Below, piece after piece: positions 13,607-27,309 of a stretch of DNA of 61,574 bases (within the stretch, counting starts at the first letter, position 1; each line of letters begins with the position of its first letter). This DNA comes from Ophiosphaerella korrae. Lineage: Eukaryota; Ascomycota; Dothideomycetes; Pleosporales; Phaeosphaeriaceae. Location of the stretch: the NCBI GenBank assembly GCA_028456385.1, contig JALNQF010000244.1, forward strand, positions 1-61,574. Reading direction: 5' to 3'. Both the position numbers and the translations under genes were made by a program. The notes beneath the pieces were generated by a model that saw nothing but the letters and a program-made list of their open reading frames with translations, was not told the DNA's origin and searched no databases.

Positions 13607-13880
13607 TATAGTAGAGTATTATAAAGAAAGGAATAGTAAAAAAGGGGGGTAGGTAGTTACTAGAGAAATATAGGTACTAAGGGCTTATAAAGAGGCGAAC
13701 TATTAAGGAAAGAAAGTAAGTAAGAGAAAAGAGTATAGCTAATAGGCTCTTAGGTTATAAGATATAATCTATAGAAGTATAAATAATATTTAGAGTTAGT
13801 TTAGCTAATAAAGTTTAAGTTCCCTAAGACTAATAAGCTCTTAGGCCTTAGATCTATATTAGGTATATAACCTTATAACA
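13607..13880 (+). repeat. Gyp-A 5' LTR
   Basis: 274 bp. Matches 24,257-24,698, 51,869-52,128 and, reverse-complemented, 49,811-50,073. The TATAG...AACA ends are consistent with RIP-altered TG...CA. The end pattern was fixed by aligning all four copies, which differ there only by C/T. Confidence 0.85.
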
Positions 13881-13954
13881 AATAGTAACTAATATAAAAA
13901 CTTAAACCTACAACCTTAGCCTTAAGAGCGCTAGCTTACATACTATTACGTAAT

Positions 13955-14095
13955 GTACAAGAATAGATATAGAAATAGATAGGTATAGGAATAGGTATAG
14001 GAATAGGTATATATATAAAACTAAGGATAAGCTAACTTATTTTATATAAGAATAGGTATAGTATAAGTATAAGTATAAAAATAGGAATACGCTAT
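13955..14095 (+). repeat. 12-bp tandem array in the Gyp-A leader
   Basis: Imperfect units of the ATAGGTATAGGA type follow the 5' LTR. The same leader in copy 2 (about 52,205-52,325) has a longer run of the unit, so the array changes length between copies. Confidence 0.7.
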
Positions 14096-14899
14096 AAATA
14101 TATAGAGCCTAAGACCTAAGGAGCTATAGGTAGTATAAAAGGCTAGTAGTGTAACTAGCTAAAAATAAAAAGGCTAATAGGAAATATTAGAGAAGCTCTT
14201 AATAAGCCTTTAGGTACCTAATAAATAGATAGTAAAAGTATAGATAATAGGAATATTACAATAGAAAAATAACTAGCAAGTAAATAGTAAAGATAGAAGA
14301 AAATAATAAGTAGTATAGTAAGAAGAAATAGCCTAGTAGTAGTAAGTAGTATACTATAATTATAGATAAATAACGTATAAAGAGAGTAGTAAAAGAAAGA
14401 ATATTATAAAGTAATCTTAAGCTATAAGATCTAATCTATTATCTAATAAAAAGACTATACTAAGGCTATCTCTCTACTAGCTAAGAACTTCCTTATATAA
14501 CTTAGAACTCTTAAACCTAATACCTAAAAGACTATAAGATACACCTAAAAGAATTAGTATACTAATAATAGATAATAGCTCTACTATCGTAAATACACTC
14601 TAACTAATAATTAAAATATCTTTAGAGATATTTAGCTAGCTTATAGTAGCTATTAAAATAATAGTAGAATAGAATAGTAGAGTATATATTAGTAAATAAA
14701 ACCTATTTATAGATAAGAAGTTTAAGTTTACTAGTACTAATATAATAGAGTTTCTAGATAGTATTAAGGAATAAGTAATCTTTTATAGATAGCCTATTAG
14801 AAACTAAATCTATAACGTTATTATATTTAGTAATAAGATAAGAAAAGATATTATTAAATAAAGTATAACTAAGTTTATAGAAGTAAAGAAAGCTAAAGA

Positions 14900-17800
14900 T
14901 TAGGTAAAGGTTAGAGAGGTAATAAGAAATAGGTTCTAAGGGTCTAACAAGGTATAACAAAAAGAAATAGAAAAAGTACTCTAAACCTAGCTATAATAAT
15001 ACTTACTTATAGATAACCTCTCTCTCTAAGACTACTTTAATAACTTTAGCTCTTAGTTTATAAAGTACTAGAGAGTAAAAACAATTATAGAGGCTATAAA
15101 GAGATACTACCTAGTAAAAGGACTTAATAAATACTAACTATAAAAAGTTTTTAATAAATATAACCTAAGTAATAAAAATATAGAAGACTTTAACTTTTAA
15201 ATAATCTAGAAGTACCTTAACTAGCTAGTATAGAGAGACCTATAAGTAAAACGTTTTAACCTAGCCTTTAAAGAACTATAAGTATACTAAAGCTTATAAG
15301 CTAAAGGAAATAGCTATATATAATACCTAAAGGAATATTTAGGCCTCTTAATATAAAGCTTGTACTTAACTCTTATACTTAGACTTAAAGATAGAAGAGA
15401 GTCTAAATACTTCTAGGAATAGAAGTTATATAATTAGAAGTTAATAATCTTATAAAATACTTTAAAATAATAAAACTATAAGTAATTACTCTTATAGCTA
15501 TAAATAACCTAAACGCTAGAGCCTAAGAACGTATCTAGCTACTTAAAGTATACTTAGTTATAGAAAGATAAATTAAGGTAAATAAATATCTATAGACCCT
15601 TTAAGCTATAGTAAACCTATAGTTAGTAATACTTTTTATAATAAGGCTACAATTTTAAAAGAACCTTTTACTACTATTTTAGAATAATATAAGACCTTAG
15701 TATTAGAATAATATAGTAAGTATAAGTTTAGACTTTTATAGTTATATTAGGTATAGAGACCTAAATTACTATATTAATAACTATAAAGAAAGAAAAGCTT
15801 TAATACTTAATAGATAGATTTAGTTTAATCTAGAAACTAGAAGATACTAATAGAGTATAGAGTAAACTTACTAAAGGTTTATTAAATAGATTAGAGTAAG
15901 AGGTAATTAGAATAATATAATAATCTAGTATATCTAGTAGAGAATACAAGACCTAAAGTATAGAGAAATAGACCTTTAGGTAATACTAAACTCTATAATA
16001 TAATAGCTAGTATAGCTTTAGATAATAGTAGTAATAAACTTACTTAAGGGTGTAATAGATAATTTAGAAAAAGATAGAATAGTAAGCGTAGAAGAATATA
16101 ATAGATTCTAGATATAGTAACTAAAAATAAAAAGAGATCTAGTAAAGGAAAATATTACTAAAACTATATATATTGCTATAGTAGGGTTTAGAACCTAAGA
16201 GCTTTTAGTACCTATTCTAGCTTTATAAAATAATTATAAAAAAGAAGCTAAATTCTTTATATCTAAGTAGACTTAATTTAATAATATAGAAATAGAAATA
16301 GATCTAGAATAACCTCTTAAAAAAATAGATAAATAAAAGAACTACGTAAAGAAGCTTAAGTAGATTAACACCCTAGAATTAAATACTAAAGAAGTAATAT
16401 AAAAAGTTATAGAAGTACTAGTATCTCTACTTATATAAATACTCCTAGCTAATATACTAGACTTTCTTAAGAAGCTTATAAAGCCTACTTTTATAGTAGA
16501 TAAATTAGAGGAGTTTATAAATAGAAGAGTAATAGTAAGTATAACTAAAGACTTAGGAGAGACGCTTTAGAGCCCTAAGAGACTAGTAGTAGCTCTATCC
16601 TAGAATAGCCCTTACCTATACGTAATAAATACTAATATTCTTAACTAAGTAATAGTAAAAGCTATAAATAGAAAAATTATTAGATATAGAGACTATAAAC
16701 TATTAGGCTCTTCTACTAAAGTACCTCTTATTATACTTATATACTTTACTAGTTTTATAGCTAATATAAATATAGTAAAAGAGTACTTAGAATATAACTA
16801 ACCTAGTAGAATTAAAAGACTTAGAAAAGAATACTTAAAGGTAATAATCTAGGTCTATAAGACTAGACTACTAGCCTTACTTAACTTAAGAGTAGAACTT
16901 AATATAATCTACTTTAAAATAGCTCTAGCTACTAGATTAAGTATAACTTCTATACCTAAAGAAATAGCTAGAGTATAGCTAGTTACTATAAATAGAGTAA
17001 AGAAATCCTTTAAAGAGATTATATAGAGTATACTAGTTATAATTAGAAGTATTAAAGTCTAGTCTAACTTCTATATTATAAGTAGTCTCTCTTACTTAAT
17101 AATCTTTAGGAACCTATTTATAATAGATTATTAATACTTTTTTAAATTAGAAGATAATATCTAAATATAGTATAAAGTTTAGTTAAAGAATTAAAATATA
17201 TCTATAAAGTTTATAGTAATATTTAATAAAATAAAAAGTATAGGATAGATAAATATAATAATAATAGAAAAACTAGCAAGAAACTTTACTACTAAGAATA
17301 GAGTTCTATAAATAGACACCTAGAAAATAAAGAAAAAAGAAAGAGACGCCTAAAGAACTATTAGTAGTACCTAGTATCTATACTAGGAATTATAAAATAT
17401 TCTATAAGTAGATCTAATAATAATAAAATAAGCTTATATTTCTCTATATAAAAGTATCTTAGAAATCCTAGAAGACCTTATAAGAGTATAGAAATAAGTA
17501 GAAAGAAGAAAATAGATACCTAAAAGCTTATTAAAGATAAAGCTATAATTTAAGCTAAATACTATATATAAGTTAAAAGGTAAAAAAGTATAGCTAGTCT
17601 ATAACTCTTTAGTATAGCCCTATAAAGTAAAAGGTTAATTAGACTAAAAAGTAAGAGTAGAATTTAGGTAGCTAGCAAATAATAACTAAAGCTAGAGATA
17701 CTTCTAATAATATATTACTAATAAGACTACTCTCTTTTCTATAAGTACTTAGGTTATAGAAGAATAGCTAGTAAAAATAAAGATTACTAACTAGCTATAG

Positions 17801-20700
17801 CTAAGAGAAAAAGAAATACTAATTAAAGTTTTTCTATATTAAAAAGCTGCGTTAAGCTTCGAATTTATAGAATTAGGCTATATCTACTCTAATATTATCT
17901 TACTAGTTTAAATTAATAAAGTACTCTATAAAGCCTAGAAAGAGGATAGCTTTTCTATACCTTATAAACTAAGAGATATAGTTAACAAGATAATTTAGAA
18001 ATAGTTAGACTAAGAAGTCTTTAAATTAAGTAAAAGCCTATATAGTAACTTCTAGTTTCTAGTAAAGAAAAAGGACTAAGGATACTAACTTATTAATAAT
18101 ACCTAGCGCACTAATAGTATAACTATTAGAGATACTAACTTACTTTTAAACCTAGATAAATTCTTAGAGGAATTTATAGGTTACTACGTTATATCCCTAA
18201 TAGACTTTTTCTCTAGATATAATTAAGTAGAACTCTATTAAGACTTTAGACTACTTATAGTATTTTATATACTAACTTATAGACTAGTATAGTAATATAC
18301 TCTACCTATAGGTACTATAAACTCTATTACTAAGTTTATATAAGTAGTAACTAAAATCTTATAAGAATTAATTCTAACTAGCTATATATTATATATAGAT
18401 AATATCGTAGTAAAAGGCTTAAAAATAGACTATAACTTAGACTTACTAGAACTTAAGATCTAAAAGTTTATTAGTAAATATATTATTAATATAGATAAAG
18501 TTTTATATAACTTTAAGATAGCTAGTACTACTACTTTAGGTTTTAAATTAGATTAGTACTATAACTCTATAGAGATTATAGAGTATATAGTAAATAAAAA
18601 GAGCTAGTACTTAGCTAATAAGAAGGTCTAAAAGATAATTAAATAGCTAGCCTATAGATCTCTAAAAGAAGTCTAAATATTTATTAGCTTTTACGTATAC
18701 TATAGAATCTAGATTAAAGGTTTTACTAAGATAGTAATACTACTATTTAAGCTACTAAAGAAGAATAAAGAATTTAAATAGAGTTAAGAAGCTTCTCTTA
18801 CTATAGATAAATTAAAAACCTAACTAACTAGTATACTAGTATTAGTCTCTATAGACTATAGTAAGCCTATTAAACTAATTATTATATTAGTTAATAGAAG
18901 TAAATAAGGTTAGAGCGTAGTACTCTAGTAAGAAAACCTAAAAGGATATTAGAACGTAGTATACTATAAATTAGGAGTATAGTTACTTGTAGAGCGTAAC
19001 TAGAATTCTAGGAAATATAAGTATAAAGCTATACTACTAGTACTTAAAAAGTTCTACTTATAAATCTATAAAGTTTATTTTATAGTAAAAATAGACACCT
19101 ATACGCTTATAGATTAACTTAATTAAAGCGCTAGTAACCTTCTAGGAGCTCTAATAACAAGATAGCTTACTTTTCTAAATATATAGGAATTTAATATAAA
19201 GTACGTAGCTAGGAAAAAGAATATAATAGTAGATACTCTCTTAAGGTAACTAGAGCTACTAGGATAGTAGCTACTAAAAGAGCTTAAAAAAGATATAGAA
19301 GAATTTATAAACTACTATTTAAGGTCTATAACTTTTATCTTACTATAAGTAAGCTTTTAGGACCTAGAATTTATATACTTAAAAATAGGAATAGACCTAA
19401 GTATACTAAATACTCTAGAAACACCTTTTCTATATAATATTACAAAATAGCTAGTAACACTATAAACTCTAGCTAGAATAAGTAAAATAGATACTTAAAA
19501 GCTCTATAGAAATACGTAAAAGTATAAAGTTATATAAGAACTTTTATAAGTTAAGGGCTCTAAATAGTACTTACTAAAAAGAGTAATAGATAAAAAAGAA
19601 GAGTAGCTAGAGATTCTAAATATATTACACAATAAAAGTAGATACTAAAGCTAAGAAAGAATATAGTAAAAGATCTAGACGCGATATTACTAGCTAAATA
19701 TATTTAAAGACGTAAAGACTTATATAAAATCTTACTAAAAATACTAATTTTATTTACTATACATAGTAGAGGAAGAGCTATACCTAAATTAGAGACCTAA
19801 GGTCCTATAGAGATAGATTATACTAGATATAGTTTATATACCTAATAGTAAAAGAGGTAAGAAATATATTATTATATATTAGGACCTCGTAAGCTTATAC
19901 GTAGAGGCTAAAGCTCTTAGAGCTAACACGTTAGAAGCTATTACAAAGTTCCTAAAATAAGATATATTTCTAAGATAAGGATTACTATTTAAAATAATAA
20001 TAGATAGAGGACTAGAAAATAAAGAATTAGTTACTAACCTTATTTACTTATATAGTACCTAAAGAGTTATTAGAAGTACTTACTACTTCTAAAGCTAAAA
20101 AATAATTAAAAGAGGCTATAAAGAGTTAATAGCTACTCTCTAAAAGATTAAAGGTAATTAGGTAGATAATTTACTCTACGCGCTATAGGTAGATAGAGTT
20201 ATAGTAAAACGTAGTACTAGAGAGACACTAATATACCTTATATATAGCTAAGAATAAGTCTTACCTATTAAACTCTACGTCTCTATATAGTAAACCCTCT
20301 TATAGTTAGAAGTTTATAATACTACTATACTCTTAGTATTATAAGCCTAGTAGTTTAACAAGTATAATAATAGACTCTAAGAAGCTATAGATTATATAAT
20401 TAGGCTAAGAGAAGAAAGTAAAGAATAGTTTAATACTAAAAGGATATTATATATAAAAGATATACTAGAGAGAATATTAGTACTTATCTAAGACTTATTT
20501 AGTAACTAGAATAAATCTAGATAGTAGAAACTCTAACTTTAGTAAAAGGGCCGTTATTAAGTTATCTAGTTATATCCTTTTAGATAGTACTAGCTTACTA
20601 ACCTAGATAGTATAAAGTTTAGAAACTATACTCTAAGAGTAAGAGTAGTAGAATTCTACTAGTAAAGCTAGTAAGAACTAATAGATATCTTAGAAAATTT
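14900..20700 (+). pseudogene. Gyp-A gag-pol relic
   Basis: The first part (about 14,900-16,300) is expected to be gag, but no zinc knuckle was confirmed. RT is clear. A SLIDFFSRYN-like block (SxIDxFSGYxQ in the family) at about 18,190-18,225 is followed by the active site Tyr-Ile-Asp-Asn at 18,392-18,403, with Asp changed to Asn at the second catalytic position. RNase H follows to about 19,260. The integrase (about 19,600-20,300) shows YLDIVYIPN-like, YVEAKALRANT and ENKELV-like blocks that match a well-known fungal gypsy lineage, then an LPIxL block near 20,260. In life it would encode particle protein, protease, RT/RNase H and integrase; here dozens of TAA/TAG interrupt it. The small open frame at 14,754-14,960 on the minus strand is a chance gap in stops. 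Confidence 0.8.
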
Positions 20701-20749
20701 AGAGCTAGAAGCTAAAGATTTTACAATTAGATAAAAAGAAAAGTAAGCT

Positions 20750-23700
20750 TTACTTAATACTAAGGAGTAACCTAAAGAAATATTAGATAAACTAGTACTA
20801 ATAGAGCTAGTATTTAGATAGTAAAGTAGGCAAGTACAAGAATAATATAGATAAGACTTACTATTACTTATATAAACTTATTAGCTATAATTAGTTTAAA
20901 TCTTAGTACAAAAACCTAAATTTAATCTAGCTAATTTTAAATTCTTTGTATAAAAGAAACCTAATAAAAAGATTAATTTTAGTAAAGAATTAGCTAAAAA
21001 TTTTAAATAGGAGAGAGAATAAGTAAGTATTTTAAGTAAATAGGAGAATTAGTAATAAGAAGAAAATAACTTAGTTAATTTTCTCTAAAAACAAATAACT
21101 AAAGAAGCCTTAGTACTTAGATACTAAAGAAGAAAAACCTTATATTACTTATAATTACTAATTACTATCCTTAGAACTAGAAGAAGAAGCTTAAGTAGCG
21201 AGAAGACTCCTAAGACTAAACCTAAGTAGCTAAAAGTAAATACTACCTAGATAATAAGTATAATAGTAATCCTAATTCTAAGGCTAAAGATTTTAAAGTA
21301 GAAGGCTAAGAGAATACTAAGAAAGTAGAAGAAGTATAAAAATAAGAGACTAAGGGCCTCTATAAAAAGAAGTAAAAGAGCCTAAACTTATTATATTAAA
21401 TTAAGAATAGATTAAAGTAAGAATACTACTACTAGAAGGTAGAGTATAAAGAAGAGAAGTTAAAAGAGTAGCTAGATAGTAGCTAAAAGTAAGAGTAAGA
21501 GTAGTAAGAAACTTAATAGAGTATCTATAAGTATATCCTAAACTCTTATTAAGATCTAGGTAACTTATATCTAACTCTAGGTTAGTAAAGTAAAAAAGGT
21601 ATAAGAGCGTACCTTATAAAGCCTAAAGAGCTAGTAGTTAATAGAGAGAATTTAGAGTAGTATAAAAGCTTAAAAGTAAGCTAGAACTACTAGAGGAAGC
21701 GCTTTAAAGGTATTTACTAATACTAGAAAGAGATAAAAAGTAAAAGGAACTAGAGAAAACCTAATAAATAAGAGCCTTATCTACTATAGAGAAAATAGTA
21801 AGTAAGAAATTATTAGACTTACTCTTAGATATAGTATAACCCTAGAGACGCTAGCTATAAGCTTACTAGTAAAAGGAATTATTAGTAGGGCTATAAGAGT
21901 AGCTAGAAGTCTTAGAGTTATTATCTTTAAGCTTATCTATACTACGTACTACTAAGTAAGCCTTAAGCCTATAAGAACGTACTAGCTTACTAGGTATTAT
22001 AAGAAGACGCTTATAAGCTACTTAATAACTTAAGAAAACGTTTTAGTAAATAAAATACTAAATATTAGCTACTATAGTATTACGTATAAAAGGCGTAGTA
22101 ATAAAGTAGCTAAAAGACTAAGTAGCTATAAGAATAAAAGTATTAGCGTAAGTATACTCTTACTTAAAGAGCTTAGTAATATAGTAGTAACTCTTAGTAA
22201 AACCTTTAACTTAAGAAAGTACTTACTTATATTTAGCTACTAGACTACTAAAAACGCGTTAGTAGAGCTCTAAAGGACTATTAAGATAAAACTAAGTAAA
22301 AAGAAAAAAATAGAGTTAAGGACTTTCTTAACCTATAATTATAGCCCTAAATATAACAATAAATATAAGAGCTATTAAGGTAGAAAATACTTTTATTATT
22401 AAAGAAAATAGAGTATCTAATACTACTATAAATATAGGTAGTATAGCTATAATTACTCTCCTTCTTAGAACTATAAGCTATAGCCTTATTAGAGCCTAGT
22501 AGTAGTAGCCCTAGTAGTAAAGCCCTATAAGAGCTAATAGTCTTTTAAGTATACTAGCCTATATAGACTATAGCTTTATAATATACTTATATCTCTTAAA
22601 AATTATTAATTAAAGAAGGATCTTATAAGCGCGTAGCCTAAGTAGCTAAAAAGTCTTAAGTAGGTATTCCTTAACTTTTATAATAGCGTACCTAATAGTA
22701 TAGCTAGTAAAAAAGAGACTAAAAGCTATTAGAGGTATAGAAGAAGCTATTAAAGTTATAGAAACAAATATTATAAAGACTATTCTACTAGTAAGCCCTA
22801 TTCTTATACTTATTATAGTAAGTATATATAAACTCTTAGATAAAAGAAAAAAGCTAGCTAAAGTTATACTCTTTAAAAATATTAAAGGCTTAGTTAAGAA
22901 GGTTATAAAGTAAGTTAAGTAAGAGAGAGTAATTAAGAAAATAAGTAATAACTAAGAGAAAGCGTAGTTAGTAAGACCTAAGAGCCTATAAGTAAAAAGG
23001 TTAGATACTTACTTTTATACTAGAAACGATATATTATAGAAATAGAGTAGAAAGCCCTACTCTTAGTTTAATAGTAACCTAAAGGTAGTCTACCTAGGTT
23101 ATAAAGTAGCTAAGAAAGATTATTACTACTATAGTTACTCTAGCTACGCTAGCTAGCTATATAGGAGCTAGGTTAGAAATTAAGAGTAGCTATAATAATT
23201 AAAGTAGAAAGCAAACAAGAGAATAGAGCTAAGAAACTAGTAAGAGAGTATAGAGTAGCTAAAATAAACCTAAAGAAAAGAAGAAGAAAGTAGAATAAAA
23301 AATAAAGAGATAAAGTTTAAGTATACCTTTAGAGAGTATTTATAACTTTACTAAAACTATAGAAGCTAATAACTATAAGAGCTAAACTACTAGTAAAAAC
23401 GTTTAAATATAGAGCCTAAAGGCCCTATACTAGCTTAACTAATAAATATATATATATAAGAAAAGAGTTATCTATTAAAAATTAATAAGTAAAAAAAGAA
23501 GTTAGTAAAAACGCGTTAAAAGAACTATTATAGAAAAGTAAAAAAAAAAACTACTATAAGTTATAAAACGTGCGTAAAAAAGAAAATTAGTAAAAAAGTA
23601 GTAAGTAGCTACTACAAGCTATATAACACGTTAGTACAAAATTTTTATTAAATAACCTAGAAACTACGTAAATACTTTATAAACAACTCCTTAGATATTA

Positions 23701-24250
23701 GATCTAGAGCCTTTAGAGGAAAGGTATTATAAGTAGAAGATAAGAGTAGTATCTTTAAAGTCCTAAGCTATAGCTAAAATACTTTAAATAAAAATAATAG
23801 CTAATATAAAAAAATAAAGGCTAAGTAACTTAAGCTTTATATCTAGTAATAGCGCTAGCGAGACTAGCGTTCTCTAGAGTAAGCCTAGGTAGGTTATAGC
23901 TATAGCTAGGGTTAAGTTAGTAGTTTATAGATAATATATAGTAATTAATACTTAAGAGGAGGACTACTCTTAGAAACTTAATATCTTTCTTCTCTTTTAT
24001 TAATATTAGTGTTTTAGCTAAAAGGCTTAAGTTACTCTCTAACTAAATATATAGTTAGCGCTAGATACTAAACTATTTATAAGGGTAAAACTAAATTATA
24101 AATCTAAATTATTTTAGATCTAATAGTTTAAGTACCTTACTACTAATAAAATAAGAAAGGGGTTTGTAATTAAAGTAGGTTTTACTCTCTTTAGGCTAGA
24201 AAGTCTTAAGTATAGTAGCTTAATAGGACTAAGCTCTTAAAAAGAGAGTA
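20750..24250 (+). other. Gyp-A 3' extension with no recognised domain
   Basis: About 3.5 kb between the integrase and the 3' LTR. Reading the plus strand with stops as Gln/Trp gives Lys/Arg/Ser/Gln-rich text but no motif I recognise. It may be the pol tail plus an extra 3' ORF, or an unrecognised nested insertion. A Tyr-rich patch near 22,380-22,470 could be a former Cys/His-rich region, since RIP turns TGC and CAC into TAC; that is inference. Confidence 0.4.
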
Positions 24251-24256
24251 AAAGTA

Positions 24257-24698
24257 GATAGTAAAGTATTATAAAGAAAGGAATAGTAAAAAAGAGGAGT
24301 AAGTAGTTACTAGAGAAATATAGGTACTAAGAGCTTATAAAGAGGTAAACTATTAAAGAGAAAAAGTAGGTATATTATATAGTAGCTCTACTCTACTACG
24401 CTAAATAAACCTAAAAAGGTAACTAAGTATTTAATAACGTTAAATATAGGAGTAGAATAGTATATATTACCTACAGGCCCTTACCTTTACTTATACTTTA
24501 CGTAGCTACAGCCTACTATAGCCTATAGCGTAATAAAGTAAGAAAGAAGAGTATAGCTAATAAGCTTTTAGGTTATAAGATATAATCTATAGGAGTATAA
24601 ATAATATTTAGAGTTAGTTTAGCTAATAAAGTTTAAGTTCCCTAAGACTAATAAGCTTTTAGGCCCTAGATCTATATTAGGTATATAACTTTATAATA
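24257..24698 (+). repeat. Gyp-A 3' LTR with internal insertion
   Basis: 442 bp against 274 bp for the 5' LTR. The difference is one block of about 168 bp (roughly 24,384-24,541) flanked on both sides by AAAGTA. The other two family LTRs in the window also lack the block, so it is an insertion here rather than a loss elsewhere. Confidence 0.8.
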
Positions 24699-24879
24699 GT
24701 AGTATTACTCTCTATTCTTTATAGAAGGAGTATTAAGCCTATTACTTACTTAGAAATATTTTTCTAGAGCTTATTATCTAATAAGCTATTTATAGCTATA
24801 TTACTAGCTTTTATATCTTAGAGAGAGAGTAAGTTACTTTTAAAGAAGTTTTATTAGGCTACCTAGCTACTATATTTTA

Positions 24880-26700
24880 CTTTTTAGTTAGTTATAATAA
24901 CTTTTAATTTAATAACTATATTTTAGTTAAAGTAAGAAGGATTTAAATTATAAAGAGTATTTAGTAAAAGTTATATATAATAGAATAATAGGTATATTAA
25001 TAAAGTAAGATAAATACTTAAAGGATTTATAAGCTTATAGAGGTATTTATATATCTAAGAAGTATACGTAATTCTAAGTAGCTTTAAGAGTAATTCTAGA
25101 GGTACCTAAAGAGCTTAAAGAGAAGTTTTAGGTAAAGAGAAAAGTACTTATAATACTTAAGAATTTACTTCTATTTTAGTATAAAGAGCTCTTAAGAGTA
25201 CTTAAATAAGCTAGTCTTATAGTCTTAAAAGAAAAGGTATACTTATTCTATAATAAAGAGTATAAAATAATTTTTTTCTTTTATATTAATAATATATTAT
25301 AAAATCTACTAATTAAAAACGTACTAAATTATTAAAATAATTAAATAAGTATATAATATAGAAGATAAAAGCCTAGTAAGCTACTTTCTAGGGGTATAAG
25401 TAATATAAAGTTAGCTAGATAAGACTATTATACTTATTTACAATAAGTATATTAATAAAATAGTAAAAAGGTTTAATCTTATAAGCTCTATAAGCTTTTT
25501 AGTAACTTTATTACTAGTAAAAGAGCTATAGCTAAGTAATAGAGAGGCTTTAAAGTATAAAATTAAATACTACTAAAAGTAAGTAAAATTTATCTTATAT
25601 ATAGTAATAATAGGATAACTAGATATTATATTTATAGCTACTAAGCTCTCTTAATATTTTATAAATCTAAGCTAAAAGTATTTTAAAGTAGTAAACTAAG
25701 TTATAGTTTACTTATATAGAACTATTAGATTTAAAGGAAGTTATAGTAGTTTAATAAAAAGGCTTTTTTATAATAGCTATATAAGGGCCTTATTAGAGAG
25801 GGATACTAAGGCTTTTAGAAAAGCCCTTTTTTAGATTAATTACCTATAACTTAATAGTACTAGGTATAAACTAAGTAGATTAATTCTACTATCTATCTCT
25901 AGCCCTACGCTCTATCTATATATCTACAATATAGTAGTCTTAGCTAGGTCTCTTAAGATAGTAGTAAGCTAGATCCTTAACACTCTCTTCTATTAAGGTA
26001 CTAGTTTCTTTATTAAATTAATTATACTAACGTAGTCTATCTCTTTATATATAAGATTCTTTATTTAATTCCTTTAATTATAAAGGTTAAGGCTATAATC
26101 CTTTTAGCTATAGTAAGGTTAGTAGCTTAGTAATCGTATATATAATTGCGTATCTAATCGCGTATTAAGTATCTAATCGTGCAACTTATCTAACAAGAAC
26201 TTAGTACTTATTAGTTTAGTATAGTAAGTAGTAAGATAGTAAGTAATAAGGTACTAAGCTACTTATATATAAAAACGCGTTATTTACTAATAATCTAGTA
26301 ATATACTACTTATCTTATAGCTATATAATAATACTCTTTAGTAGCGTAGTAATATAAAGAGTAGTATAATAAGTTATAGTAACTACTTTTACTACTAAAG
26401 CTAAGATACTTATACTTAAGTATATAAGTAAAGAAGTAATAGTATTAAAAATATTTATTAAAAGCTTATATTAGACCTAAACGCTACTTAAACTATCTTT
26501 TATAATAATTAGTAAATAATTAGACTTATTATAAGTATAAATAAAAAAGTAATAATATACTTATGTTACGTAGATATATAGAATATATAGCGAAGATAAA
26601 AGTATACTAGAGGCTTATTTTAAGTCTTTTATATACTAATAAGTAAGATACTAGTAAATAGCCTAACTAAGTACTTTCTAGAGTAATAATTTAAAAGATT
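24880..26700 (+). pseudogene. Copia-A RT-RNase H relic
   Basis: The RT active site reads Tyr-Ile-Asn-Asn at 25,282-25,293 within an FFFYINNIL-like block. The RNase H end and the copia terminal block lie near 26,570-26,660. The segment 25,140-27,100 is the inverted partner of 600-2,050. About 24,890-25,130 is also repeated reverse-complemented at 30,195-30,430. Frames are broken by many TAA/TAG. After the pol end there are about 650 bp of 3' non-pol sequence with a microsatellite before the LTR. Confidence 0.75.
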
Positions 26701-27016
26701 TAAAGCTTACTTTAATATTAAGAATATATAAGCTAAGCTTAAGTTATAAAAATTACTAAAGAATAGTATAAAGTATATAAAAAAGTGTTTAAATTAAAGT
26801 ACTAAAGTATAGTACTAAAATATAGAGCTAAGGCTTAAAGCTAAGCTTAAAATAAAGTATCTATTTAAAATATTAAATTAATAAACTTACTAAAGAGTAC
26901 TATTATATATAAATAATATATAAAAACTTTTTTAGCTTAAGCGTCTTTAGCTAATAAAGTAGTAACTACTCCTATTATAATAGTAGCCTTAGTAGGTATA
27001 GTAGTAGTAAGATCTT

Positions 27017-27017
<1 letters not shown>

Positions 27018-27084
<67 letters not shown>
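27018..27084. repeat. (GTA)n trinucleotide microsatellite
   Basis: About 22 units. The homologous inverted position in Copia-A copy 1 (about 602-632) has only about seven units, so the tract has expanded or contracted between copies. Confidence 0.9.
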
Positions 27085-27085
<1 letters not shown>

Positions 27086-27309
27086 CGTTAGAGATAGTAT
27101 AAGATTAAGAAGTATAAGTTTAAGTAGCTTATTTAGCTTTACTCTATAAAATATATTAGTATAATAATTACTAATATAAAAAGTAAGCTTTTTATAGCTT
27201 TAAAAATAGTTACTAAAGAGTTTATAAAGCTAAGAAAACTCTAAATATACTATATATAGTATATAAGTGCTTAGTACCTATATATAAGCCTAAAATATAT
27301 AGAATTATA

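Larger units (their letters stand above)
13607..24698 (+). mobile_element. Gyp-A copy 1, full-length 11-kb Ty3/gypsy element, RIP-inactivated
   Basis: The 5' LTR (13,607-13,880) and 3' LTR (24,257-24,698) share long stretches, and the element is flanked by GTAG on both sides (13,603-13,606 and 24,699-24,702). Plus-strand RT and integrase relics lie between them. A purine-rich tract precedes the 3' LTR, as expected for the second-strand primer. At 11.1 kb it is long for a fungal gypsy element: about 3.5 kb lies between the integrase and the 3' LTR. Two more traces of the family are in the window: a solo LTR at 49,811-50,073 and a truncated copy at 51,869-52,699. Confidence 0.85.

Noticed and set aside
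14754..14960. 68-codon minus-strand open frame
   Set aside because: It lies antisense in the RIP-degraded Gyp-A and its text is Leu/Tyr/Ile filler. A chance gap between stops.
13603..24702. GTAG at both Gyp-A copy 1 and the solo Gyp-A LTR as part of the LTR itself
   Set aside because: Copy 2 at 51,869 lacks GTAG before the same LTR start, so GTAG was treated as target duplication. It remains slightly uncertain because two independent insertions share it.
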